Of a stretch of 64,000 nt of DNA, positions 50,321-58,536 are shown piece by piece. Each line of letters opens with the position of its first letter. The first letter of the stretch is position 1. The position numbers and the translations under genes are program-made. Under the pieces are notes generated by a model. It was given only the letters and a program-made list of their open reading frames with translations. It ran no database searches and was not told the DNA's origin. Source of the stretch: Bryobacterales bacterium (GTDB lineage: Bacteria > Acidobacteriota > Terriglobia > Bryobacterales > Bryobacteraceae); the NCBI GenBank assembly GCA_020852755.1, contig JADZAF010000249.1:1-64000 (forward strand), read 5' to 3'.

Positions 50321-51877
50321 ATGAAAAGCGCCCGATCCCTCCTTCCCGTTGCCTTCCTGGCAGCCGGGGCCGTTGCCGCCTACTACGCCGTGACCCTCTG
50401 CGCCGCTGCCCTGCGCCCGTATGCCTGGGAGCAGGTCCGTGGGGAAATCCTGTCGGCCGAAAGCAGCGTAAGCCAGGCCGGCGGCGCCGGTCCGCCGTTC
50501 ACCTACAGGATCGCCTACCGCTATGCCTACAAGGGGCAGACGCACCGCTCCGAGGATTCGGGCGCCACCCGCGACTGGCTGGAGATCGCCGTCCGGCTGC
50601 GGAAGTACCCGGAGGGCGGGCAGGCGGCGGTCTATGTCGATCCGGGCGAGCCGGGGCGCAGCCGTCTCCAGCAGCCCGATCCGCGAATTCTCCTGTGGCT
50701 GCTCCTCCCCTTTGCGCTTTGGGCGGCCGCAGCCGGGTGCCGCGCCCCCCGGCACGCGGGACTCCTGCTCGCCTGGGGCAGCCTGGTGATCGGCGGCGGC
50801 ATCTTCTTCGCCCTGGTCCTGGAGCCCGCGATCCGCGCGTTGAGCGCCTCGCGCTGGCTCCCGGCGGTTTGCACGGTTGAGTTCAGCCGCATGAGCGCCT
50901 ATCCCTCCAGCGGCGGCGGGCAAGTCCAGGCCGGCGACGTGCTGTTTTCTCACCGCCTCAAGGGAGTCCGCTACCGGTCTTCGCGCTACAGCCTGGAGAG
51001 CCCGGATGCCAGAGACAGCGACGACGAGCAGGCGGTAGTGCAGGCGCTCCAGCCGGGTTCGCAGACCGCCTGCTATTACGATCCCCATCAGCCGGAGTGG
51101 GTCGTGATCGACCGCAGCTTCCCCGCCGCGCTCCTGCCAGGGCTGGCTCCGCTGTCCCTGTTCGTGATTGGAGCATGGGTCCTGTTGCGCCGCTTCCTGC
51201 GCCGGATGCGGACGGAATCTCCGCCCCTGGAGTGGCCGCCCGCAAGCCCTTCCTCCAGGCTGCTGGAGCCATCCGTGACCTCAGCCGGGATGTTCGCGGG
51301 TTGCCTTCTCGTGGCGGTCATCTGGAATGCCGTGGTGGCCTTCGCCGTGTCCAGGGTCGTCGCCTCGTGGAAAAGCGGCGATCCGGACCTCACCCTCGCC
51401 ATCCTGGTGGCCCTTTTCGGCGCCGTGGGCCTGGTGCTTGCAGCCGGAGTCCCATATTACCTGCTCGGCGTGTTCACCCCCCGGCCGCGCATCGTGCTGA
51501 CGCCGCCTGCCATCCGGTTAGGGGAATCGACCACCATGCAATGGCAGTTCACCGGCCGGGCCGGCAAGCTCCGCCGCGCGCGAATCTACATCGAGGGCAG
51601 CGAATGGGCTTTCTGGAAGGAAAAGAAGAACCGGCAATCTCACCGCAGGGAACTCTTCCGCCGGATTGAACTGCTGGACACGGGGGGGCCCGTTTTTCAG
51701 GGGATCGCCTCCATCCAGATCCCCGGCGACACCATGCCCACGTTCGAAGGGCGGAACTTCCGGATCGTCTGGGAACTCAAAGTCCACGGTGAGATCCCGT
51801 TTTGGACCGACGTCAACGAAACTCACCGGCTGGAGGTCCTGCCGGCCGGAGAAAACCGGGAGGAGCGGGAGCTGTGA
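50321..51877 (+). CDS. Membrane protein with two DUF3592 domains and a C-terminal arrestin-like domain
   Basis: A 518-residue protein. Two DUF3592-type modules are visible: the first with YRIAYRYAYKGQTHRSED and GGQAAVYVDPGEPGRSRL, the second with VLFSHRLKGVRYRSSRYS and GSQTACYYDPHQPEWVVID. Roughly six membrane helices flank or separate them. After the last helix, PRIVLTPPAIRLGESTTMQWQF to about residue 510 is an arrestin-like beta-sandwich. Role unknown. ATG 50321 follows GGGAGA. The next gene starts within its stop (GTGA), so both are translated together. Confidence 0.75.
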   Translation: MKSARSLLPVAFLAAGAVAAYYAVTLCAAALRPYAWEQVRGEILSAESSVSQAGGAGPPFTYRIAYRYAYKGQTHRSEDSGATRDWLEIAVRLRKYPEGGQAAVYVDPGEPGRSRLQQPDPRILLWLLLPFALWAAAAGCRAPRHAGLLLAWGSLVIGGGIFFALVLEPAIRALSASRWLPAVCTVEFSRMSAYPSSGGGQVQAGDVLFSHRLKGVRYRSSRYSLESPDARDSDDEQAVVQALQPGSQTACYYDPHQPEWVVIDRSFPAALLPGLAPLSLFVIGAWVLLRRFLRRMRTESPPLEWPPASPSSRLLEPSVTSAGMFAGCLLVAVIWNAVVAFAVSRVVASWKSGDPDLTLAILVALFGAVGLVLAAGVPYYLLGVFTPRPRIVLTPPAIRLGESTTMQWQFTGRAGKLRRARIYIEGSEWAFWKEKKNRQSHRRELFRRIELLDTGGPVFQGIASIQIPGDTMPTFEGRNFRIVWELKVHGEIPFWTDVNETHRLEVLPAGENREEREL

Positions 51878-52275
51878 TTCGCATTCAGTTCAGCGACGGC
51901 CGGAGGCAATTCCGGTCCCGGGAGCAGGTCAGCGGCATTGTGGAGTGGGACGGCGGCCGCCCGCCCGAACGGATCAAGGTCCGTCTCGTCTGGCTCACCG
52001 AGGGTGTCGCCACACCCGAACTCGAGGTGGTCGATGAGTGCGAAGTGAACGTCCTGGGAGTGTGGGGGCGCGCGGAATTCTCCTTCCTCCTCCCCGAGAC
52101 TCCCTACAGCTTTTCCGGGAAACTCGTCCGGCTGATCTGGGCGGTCGAAGCGTTCGCCGGCGAGGGAGCGGACTTTGTGAGGGAGGAGATCCTCGTCTCT
52201 CCCACCGGAAGGGAGATCAGGCTCTTCCCGGAGTCCTCCGTCCGCGGGGATCGGGACGACCGGGAACCGCTGTAG
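51874..52275 (+). CDS. Small arrestin-like beta-sandwich protein
   Basis: A 133-residue soluble protein starting at GTG 51874, overlapping the previous stop. IRIQFSDGRRQFRSREQVSGIVEWDGG and the later YSFSGKLVRLIWAVEAFA look like an arrestin/Spo0M-like N-terminal sandwich, and resemble the C-terminal domain of the preceding membrane protein. No signal peptide, so probably cytoplasmic and bound to the membrane partner (inference). Function unknown. Confidence 0.65.
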   Translation: MIRIQFSDGRRQFRSREQVSGIVEWDGGRPPERIKVRLVWLTEGVATPELEVVDECEVNVLGVWGRAEFSFLLPETPYSFSGKLVRLIWAVEAFAGEGADFVREEILVSPTGREIRLFPESSVRGDRDDREPL

Positions 52276-52341
52276 ACGGCTCTCAGGCCTGCGGACCCGG
52301 CCGTGACCGCGGGAGTGCCGCCGCACGTTCGCCCCGGATCA

Positions 52342-53739
52342 TCACACCCCTCCTCCCAGCACCTTGTACAGCGTCACCAGGTTGGCCAGGCGCGCGAGGC
52401 GAAGGTTGATGAGAACCTGCTGGGCGCCGTACAACGAACGCTGCGCCACCAGCACGCTCAGGTAGCTGTCCACCCCCGCCTTGTAGCGGGCGTCGGCAAG
52501 ACGGTAAGTGTCGTCCAGCGTCTTCACCAGCGCTTGTTGGGCCTCCTGCTGCTCCAGCAGCCTGGTTCGCAGGCTCAAAGAGTCGCTGACTTCCTGAAAG
52601 GCGGTTTGAATCGCTTTCTCGTATTCGGCCACGGCCATGTCCCGCTCCACCTGCGTGAGTTTCAGGTTGGCTCTGCGGGCGCCGGCATCGAAAATCGGAA
52701 GCCCCGCCTGCGGGGCAAAATTCCAGGTCCGGGAACCGGCCTTGAACAGTTCGGTCAGGTCGCCGCTCATCAAGCCGAGACCGGCGGTCAGCGAGATTCG
52801 CGGAAAGAAGAGCGCCCGGGCCGCGTCGATGTTGGCGTAGGCCGATCTCAACCGGTGCTCCGCGGCGAGAATGTCCGGCCGCCGCAGCAACACTTCGGAG
52901 GTAACGCCGGCGCTGATTTCCTTCAGCTGGCGATCCGTCCCCAACTCGGCGGGCAGCAGGTTGGCCGGAACCGTGGTTCCCGCCAGGAGGGTCAACGTGT
53001 TTTCGTCCAGCGCCACCCGGCCCGTGTACCGGGCGATATCCACGCGGGCCGCTTCCACCTGGCTCTGCGCCTGCCGCACCTCCAGGTCGGAAACGATACC
53101 CGCCTCCCGCGTCTTCAGAATCAGTTCGTAGGTAGCCTGCTGGGTCTCCAGCGTCTCCTCCGCCAGGCGCAGGTTGTCACGGTCGGCGGCCAGGGCGAGG
53201 TAGCTGTTGGCCACCGCCGCTACCAGCCCGATCTGCGCCGCGGAGCGCGCCTGCTCGCTCGCCAGGTACTGCTCCAAAACCGCGCTCTTCAAACTGCGGA
53301 TGCGTCCGAACAGATCGAGTTCCCAGGAGGCCACGCCCCCGCCCACGAGGTACTTTCCAATGGTCTCCGCCTCGCCCCCGCTCGTCATCGCGGCCGGCAT
53401 CCGGTAGGCATCTCCGCTCGCGGACGCGCTGACGGTCGGGAACTGCTCGGCGCGCTGGATGCGGTACAGGGCCTGGACCCGCTCGATGTTGAGCGCGGCC
53501 GCGCGCAGGTCGCGGTTGTTCCCGAGGGCCAGTTCGATCACCGATTGCAGCCGCTCGTCGGTGAAGAATTCCTGCCACTTCACGCCGGCCGCCTCGGGCG
53601 CCCCGGGGCTCGCGGCCGGACCGGCAGCGCTGGCCGGCCAGGCGCTGGGAACCGGCGGCTCGGGACGCTGGTACGCTCCCGGGCGCATGCAGCCGGTCAG
53701 AATGACGGCCAAACTCAACAGGAGAGGTTTGCGCGGCAT
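52342..53739 (-). CDS. Outer-membrane efflux lipoprotein, NodT/OprM type
   Basis: A 465-residue TolC-family protein. The lipobox LTGC puts Cys17 as the lipidated residue. Two repeats of the outer-membrane efflux domain are seen (LRAAALNIERVQALYRIQRAEQ and LRSAYANIDAARALFFPRISLTAGLG), each with long coiled helices. It forms the exit channel of the tripartite pump. It begins one base after the pump gene ends, so the three genes are one operon. Confidence 0.93.
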   Translation of the reverse strand: MPRKPLLLSLAVILTGCMRPGAYQRPEPPVPSAWPASAAGPAASPGAPEAAGVKWQEFFTDERLQSVIELALGNNRDLRAAALNIERVQALYRIQRAEQFPTVSASASGDAYRMPAAMTSGGEAETIGKYLVGGGVASWELDLFGRIRSLKSAVLEQYLASEQARSAAQIGLVAAVANSYLALAADRDNLRLAEETLETQQATYELILKTREAGIVSDLEVRQAQSQVEAARVDIARYTGRVALDENTLTLLAGTTVPANLLPAELGTDRQLKEISAGVTSEVLLRRPDILAAEHRLRSAYANIDAARALFFPRISLTAGLGLMSGDLTELFKAGSRTWNFAPQAGLPIFDAGARRANLKLTQVERDMAVAEYEKAIQTAFQEVSDSLSLRTRLLEQQEAQQALVKTLDDTYRLADARYKAGVDSYLSVLVAQRSLYGAQQVLINLRLARLANLVTLYKVLGGGV

Positions 53740-53740
53740 C

Positions 53741-56700
53741 CTATTTCGCCTCCACCGGGCCGATTGCGCCCCTTCCGGGTTGTGCGGGACCGCGGCCCTT
53801 TCCCCCCGAGAACAGCCGCACGATCATGACGTAGAACAAGGGGATGAAGAAGATCGCCAGGAAGGTGGCGGTGATCATGCCGCCCAGCACGCTGGTGCCA
53901 ATGGCCTGCTGGGCGCCGGCTCCCGCCCCGGTGGCGATGGCCAGGGGCAGAACGCCGAAGCCGAAGGCCAGCGAGGTCATCACGATGGGGCGCAGCCGCA
54001 GCTTGGACGCCTCCAGCGTGGCCTGAATCAAGCCCTCGCCCTGCTCCAGGCGGATCTTGGCGAACTGCACGATCAGAATGGCGTTCTTGGTAGTCAAGCC
54101 CAGCACGGTCAGCAGCCCGATCTGGAAATAGACGTCGTTGGGCAGCCCGCGGCCGGAAGAAGCCAGCACACCGCCGATGACTCCCAGGGGAAGAGCCAGC
54201 ATGATGGAGATCGGCACCGACCAGCTTTCGTACAGCGCTGCCAGCACCAGGAAGATGACCAGGATCGAGAAGCCATACAGCAGTCCGGTCCGGGCCGAGG
54301 CCATGCGCTCCTGGTAGGAAAGCCCGGTCCACTCATGGCCGATGCCCTGGGGCAGCCTGGCGATGATCTCCTCCATGGCCTGCATCGCCTCTCCGGAGCT
54401 TCTGCCCGGAGCCGGCTCGCCCAGGAAGTTGAGCGCCGGGAAGGCGTTGTACCGCACCAGGCGCGGAGAGCTGTAGACCCAGTGCGGCTCGGTCAACGCC
54501 GAAACCGGGACCATCCCGCCCTTGATATTCCGGACATACAACTTGTCCAGATCGGAGGGCAGCATGCGGTGCGGCGCATCGGCCTGGACGTACACACGCT
54601 TGACCCGCCCGGCGTGGATGAAATCGTTGACATAGGCGCTGCCGAATGCGGCCGAGATCGTGCTGTGGACGGAACTGATGGGCACGCCCCAGACGCCGGC
54701 TTTCTCCCAATCCACTTCGCTGCGGTATTCGGGAACGTCCTGCAAGCCGTTGTGGCGAACCCGGGTCAGCCTGGGGTCCTTCATGGCCATGCCGAGGATC
54801 TGCCGCTCGGCTTCCATCAGCTTCTCGTGCCCCAGCCCGCTCCGGTCCTGCACCATGACGTCAAAGCCCGTCGATTGTCCCAGTTCGACAATAGCCGGAG
54901 GCGGGAAAGCATACACGATCGCATTTCGGATACCCGCAAACGCCATCATGGCTCTGCCGGCCACCGCCTTCACGCGAAGATCCGGCCGGTCCCGCAATTC
55001 CCAGTCCTTCAGCATCACAAAAACCAGTCCCTGGTTCTGACCCATGCCGGCCGGGCTGGCCCCGGCGATGTACATAACCGATTCCACGGCCTCCTTCTGG
55101 TCTTCCAGGAAATGGCGGCGGACTTTTTCCATCACCTCCACGGTCTGCTCCAGGGTCGCACCCGGAGGCAGCTGCACCATCCCCATGAGAGTTCCCTGGT
55201 CCTCGTCCGGCAGGTAAGCCGTGGGCATCCGCACGAAGAGATAACCCAGAGCCCCGACGATCAGGACGTAGACCAGCATGGCCGGAGCCTTAGCGCCAAG
55301 GATGCCTCCCACCACCGAGACGTACTTGCTCCGCAGGTAGTAGAAGGCGCGGTCGAAGGCCAGAAAGAACGGCCGGAACAGCCGGAATCCGGTCTCCGCG
55401 GCCTCATGCCCTTTGGCCACCGGCTTGAGCAAGGAAGCGCACAGCACCGGTGTCAGAATCAAAGCCACCAGCACGGACAGCAGCATGGAGGCGATCACGG
55501 TCGCGGAGAACTGGCGGTAGATGATGCCGGTCGAACCCGGAAAGAAGATCATCGGAGCGAAGACTGCGGAGAGCACGAAGCCGATGCCGATGAGCGCACC
55601 GGTAATTTCGTCCATGGACTTCCGGGTGGCCTCCATGGGCGGGAGGCCCTCCTCGCTCATCACGCGCTCCACGTTCTCCACCACCACGATGGCGTCGTCG
55701 ACCAGGAGGCCGATGGCCAGCACCATGGCGAACATGGTGAGCATGTTGATGGAGAACCCCAGCACCGCCAGCACGCCGAAGGTGCCCAGGATAACCACCG
55801 GCACGGCGATGGTCGGTACCAGGGTGGCCCGCATGTTGCCCAGGAACAGGTACATGATCAGGAACACCAGGATGATGGCCTCGATGAGCGTGCGGACCAC
55901 CTCGCCGATGGCCACGCGGACAAAGGGAGTGGTGTCGTAGGGGTAGACCACCCGCATGCCCGGGGGAAAGTACTGCGACAAGTCCTCCATCTTGGCCCTG
56001 ACGGCCTCTGAGGTGGCCAGGGCGTTCGCGCCGGGCTCCTGGCGAACCGCCAGCGCCGATGAGGGCCTGCCGTTGAAGGTTGCGACGATGCTGGCGAACT
56101 CGGCCGCCAGTTCGGTGCGCGCCACATCCCGAACACGGACCACCGAGCCGTCGGGATTGGTGCGAAGGGGGATGAGGCCGAACTCCTCCGGCGTTTTCAG
56201 CAGGGACTGCACCACGATGGAGGCGTTCAGCCGCTGGCCGGGAACGGACGGCGACCCGCCCAGCTGACCGGCCGAGACTTCGACGTTGTAGGAACGTACT
56301 CCGGCGACCACGTCCGCGGTCGTCATGGCGTACTGGGTGAGCTTGCCGGGATCCAGCCAGACCCGCATCGAGTACTGCGATCCGAAGGCCTCAACCTCGC
56401 CGACGCCCGGCACGCGCGCCAGGGACGGCTGGATCTGCGATACCGAGTAGTCGGTCAGATCGTCCTGGTTCAGCGTCGAGCCTTCGGTCGTGGTCAGGCC
56501 GACAATCATCAGGTAGTTGCGGGTGGACTTGGCCACCATGACGCCCTGCCGCTGCACTACCTCGGGCAGCATCGGCATGGCGAGTTGAAGCTTGTTCTGC
56601 ACCTTGGCCCAGGCCAGGTCGGGATCTACGCTCGGGGCGAAGGTCAGTTCGATTCTCCCGCCTCCGGACGAGTCGCTGGTGGCGCTCATGTAGAGCATGC

Positions 56701-56923
56701 GGTCCAGTCCCGTCATTCTCTGTTCTATGATCTGGACCACGCTGTCTTCCACCGTTTTGGCCGAAGCGCCGGGGTAGCGCGCCGTAATGGCGATCGACGG
56801 CGGAGCGATGTTGGGGTACTGCGAAACCGGCAGGTTGTAGATCGCCAGGATGCCTCCCAGCATCATGGCGATAGCGATGACCCAGGCGAAGACCGGACGC
56901 TCGAGGAAGAACCGCGACAGCAT
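53741..56923 (-). CDS. RND-family multidrug efflux transporter, HAE1 type
   Basis: A 1060-residue inner-membrane pump with about 12 helices and two large periplasmic loops. FLERPVFAWVIAIAMMLGG opens the protein, DRMLYM and the GxxxDD of helix 4 (LLVDDAIVVVENVER) carry the proton-relay aspartates, and LTPVLCASLLKPV and the late TKNAILIVQFAK are typical of AcrB/MexB. It would extrude toxic or hydrophobic compounds using the proton gradient. Its ATG directly follows the adaptor's stop. Confidence 0.96.
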   Translation of the reverse strand: MLSRFFLERPVFAWVIAIAMMLGGILAIYNLPVSQYPNIAPPSIAITARYPGASAKTVEDSVVQIIEQRMTGLDRMLYMSATSDSSGGGRIELTFAPSVDPDLAWAKVQNKLQLAMPMLPEVVQRQGVMVAKSTRNYLMIVGLTTTEGSTLNQDDLTDYSVSQIQPSLARVPGVGEVEAFGSQYSMRVWLDPGKLTQYAMTTADVVAGVRSYNVEVSAGQLGGSPSVPGQRLNASIVVQSLLKTPEEFGLIPLRTNPDGSVVRVRDVARTELAAEFASIVATFNGRPSSALAVRQEPGANALATSEAVRAKMEDLSQYFPPGMRVVYPYDTTPFVRVAIGEVVRTLIEAIILVFLIMYLFLGNMRATLVPTIAVPVVILGTFGVLAVLGFSINMLTMFAMVLAIGLLVDDAIVVVENVERVMSEEGLPPMEATRKSMDEITGALIGIGFVLSAVFAPMIFFPGSTGIIYRQFSATVIASMLLSVLVALILTPVLCASLLKPVAKGHEAAETGFRLFRPFFLAFDRAFYYLRSKYVSVVGGILGAKAPAMLVYVLIVGALGYLFVRMPTAYLPDEDQGTLMGMVQLPPGATLEQTVEVMEKVRRHFLEDQKEAVESVMYIAGASPAGMGQNQGLVFVMLKDWELRDRPDLRVKAVAGRAMMAFAGIRNAIVYAFPPPAIVELGQSTGFDVMVQDRSGLGHEKLMEAERQILGMAMKDPRLTRVRHNGLQDVPEYRSEVDWEKAGVWGVPISSVHSTISAAFGSAYVNDFIHAGRVKRVYVQADAPHRMLPSDLDKLYVRNIKGGMVPVSALTEPHWVYSSPRLVRYNAFPALNFLGEPAPGRSSGEAMQAMEEIIARLPQGIGHEWTGLSYQERMASARTGLLYGFSILVIFLVLAALYESWSVPISIMLALPLGVIGGVLASSGRGLPNDVYFQIGLLTVLGLTTKNAILIVQFAKIRLEQGEGLIQATLEASKLRLRPIVMTSLAFGFGVLPLAIATGAGAGAQQAIGTSVLGGMITATFLAIFFIPLFYVMIVRLFSGGKGRGPAQPGRGAIGPVEAK

Positions 56924-58156
56924 CTACAGGCCCCCTTCTGCCTTGCGCTGGCCCGCGCCCGGCGCCGGACCTCCCGCTGCTGCAAAGGGAACCGCCCGGA
57001 CCGGGAAGCCGGGCCGTACTCTCTGGGATCCCTCCACGATCACCCGGTCGCCCGGAGCCAGCCCGCCCGTCACCAGCCACTTGTCTCCCATGGCCCGTTC
57101 CAACTCCAGGACCCGCTGTTCCACTTTCTCGTCCTGGTTCACCACCCAGGCAATCGGGGTGCCCCTCACGTCGCGGGTGACGCCTTGCTGGGGAACCAGG
57201 AGCGCCTGTTCGCTCACGCCCTCCTGGACCACCGCGCGCACGAACATACCCGGCAGCAAAACCTGCCTGGGGTTGCGGAAGACCATGCGCAGGGTCACCG
57301 AAGCCGTGGTTGGATCCACCGTGACATCGCGAAACTGCAGTGTGCCCTCCAGCGGGTACGTGGAACTGTCTTCCAGGATCAGCTTCACCCGGTTCGCCCC
57401 GCTCCGGCTGAGACGGCCGCTCTCCAGACGCTGCCGCAGGCGCAGCACATCGGCGTTGGCCTGAACCACGTCCACGTAGATCGGATCCAACTGCTGGATC
57501 ACCGCCATGGGCGCGGGCTGGTAAGCGGTAGCCATCGCCCCGACTGTCACATTGGATATGCCGATCCGGCCCGAAATGGGCGCGTGGATGGGCGTGTAGG
57601 ACAGGTTGATGCGAGCGCTCTCCACGGCCGCCCGGTTGATCTCCACACCCGCCTTGCGCGCCGCCAGGTTGGCTTCGGCCTGGCGCAGCGCCGCGGCTGC
57701 ATCGTCGTAGTCCTGCTTGGAAACGGCGTTGATGGATACCAGCCCTTTGAAACGCTCCGCTCGGGACCGTATGGCCGGAAGGTTCGCCTCCGCCGTCACG
57801 AGTTCCGCTTCAGCAGTCAACAGGGCCGCTCTGGCCTGATCGTAGGCAGCCTTATAGGGAGCCGGGTCGATCTGGTACAGCACAGCACCCGCCTTCACGT
57901 TCGAGCCCTCCTGGAAGAGGCGGCTTTGGATCAGCCCGCTCACCTGGGGGCGAATTTCCGCCACCAGGTAGGCGCTGGTCCGTCCGGGGAGTTCAGTCGT
58001 CAGCAGAACCCGTTCGGGGGCGAGGGTGACGACGCCAACCTCAGGAGGCCCCGCCGGCGGCGGGGCACTCGCCGTCTTCTTACAGCCGGACCAGACCAGG
58101 ACCGCCAGAACGAGCCCGGCCACAACCAGGCACTTGGGCCAGTTACCGAAGGACAT
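56924..58156 (-). CDS. RND efflux periplasmic adaptor lipoprotein, AcrA type
   Basis: A 410-residue membrane-fusion protein. VWSGC places the lipidated cysteine at residue 25. The lipoyl half-motifs VSGLIQSRLFQEGSNVKAGAVLYQID and YTPIHAPISGRIG flank an alpha-hairpin (about residues 95-175), with the beta-barrel and proximal domains after it. It links the pump and the outer-membrane channel. First gene of the operon; GGAG lies about 12 bases before the ATG. Its promoter is somewhere in 58157-58536. Confidence 0.94.
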   Translation of the reverse strand: MSFGNWPKCLVVAGLVLAVLVWSGCKKTASAPPPAGPPEVGVVTLAPERVLLTTELPGRTSAYLVAEIRPQVSGLIQSRLFQEGSNVKAGAVLYQIDPAPYKAAYDQARAALLTAEAELVTAEANLPAIRSRAERFKGLVSINAVSKQDYDDAAAALRQAEANLAARKAGVEINRAAVESARINLSYTPIHAPISGRIGISNVTVGAMATAYQPAPMAVIQQLDPIYVDVVQANADVLRLRQRLESGRLSRSGANRVKLILEDSSTYPLEGTLQFRDVTVDPTTASVTLRMVFRNPRQVLLPGMFVRAVVQEGVSEQALLVPQQGVTRDVRGTPIAWVVNQDEKVEQRVLELERAMGDKWLVTGGLAPGDRVIVEGSQRVRPGFPVRAVPFAAAGGPAPGAGQRKAEGGL

Positions 58157-58536
58157 AGATTAGGAAAACTCCTTTTGGCTTCCTTGGGGGGATCTCATGA
58201 AACCTTGTCTGCGCTTCCGGCTGCCCCCGCGACGAAGGGTACTCGTGGCTTCGCCTTCTGGGCGCCGGAGGAAGCAACCGCAACCCGGCAGCCACACCGC
58301 AGCGAAGCGAAATGAACGAGTTCGGGGCCCGCCGCCGAAGAGCCGGCTCGGCAGCTTCGGCAACTGCCGGTCAAGTGCCGAATCCATCGAACTCTGACGT
58401 CATGCGCCGGAGACCTCGACCAGCGGCCGGACCCATTTCAGACTCTGGGGTCTCCATTTATTCTATGTTACCATCAGCGTCCGACCCTGGCGGCGACCGT
58501 TCTCAACATCCATAACCAGGGAAGGAGAGGATCCCC
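58157..58536. other. 380-bp divergent intergenic region
   Basis: No supported gene. It is rich in short GC palindromes and includes one more GTTCTCAAC match (about 58499-58507). An AT-rich stretch at about 58455-58470 (TTTATTCTATGTTA) provides TATTCT on the plus strand and TAGAAT on the minus strand and could hold promoters in both directions. No clear -35 hexamers and no regulator-binding palindrome were identified. Confidence 0.35.
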
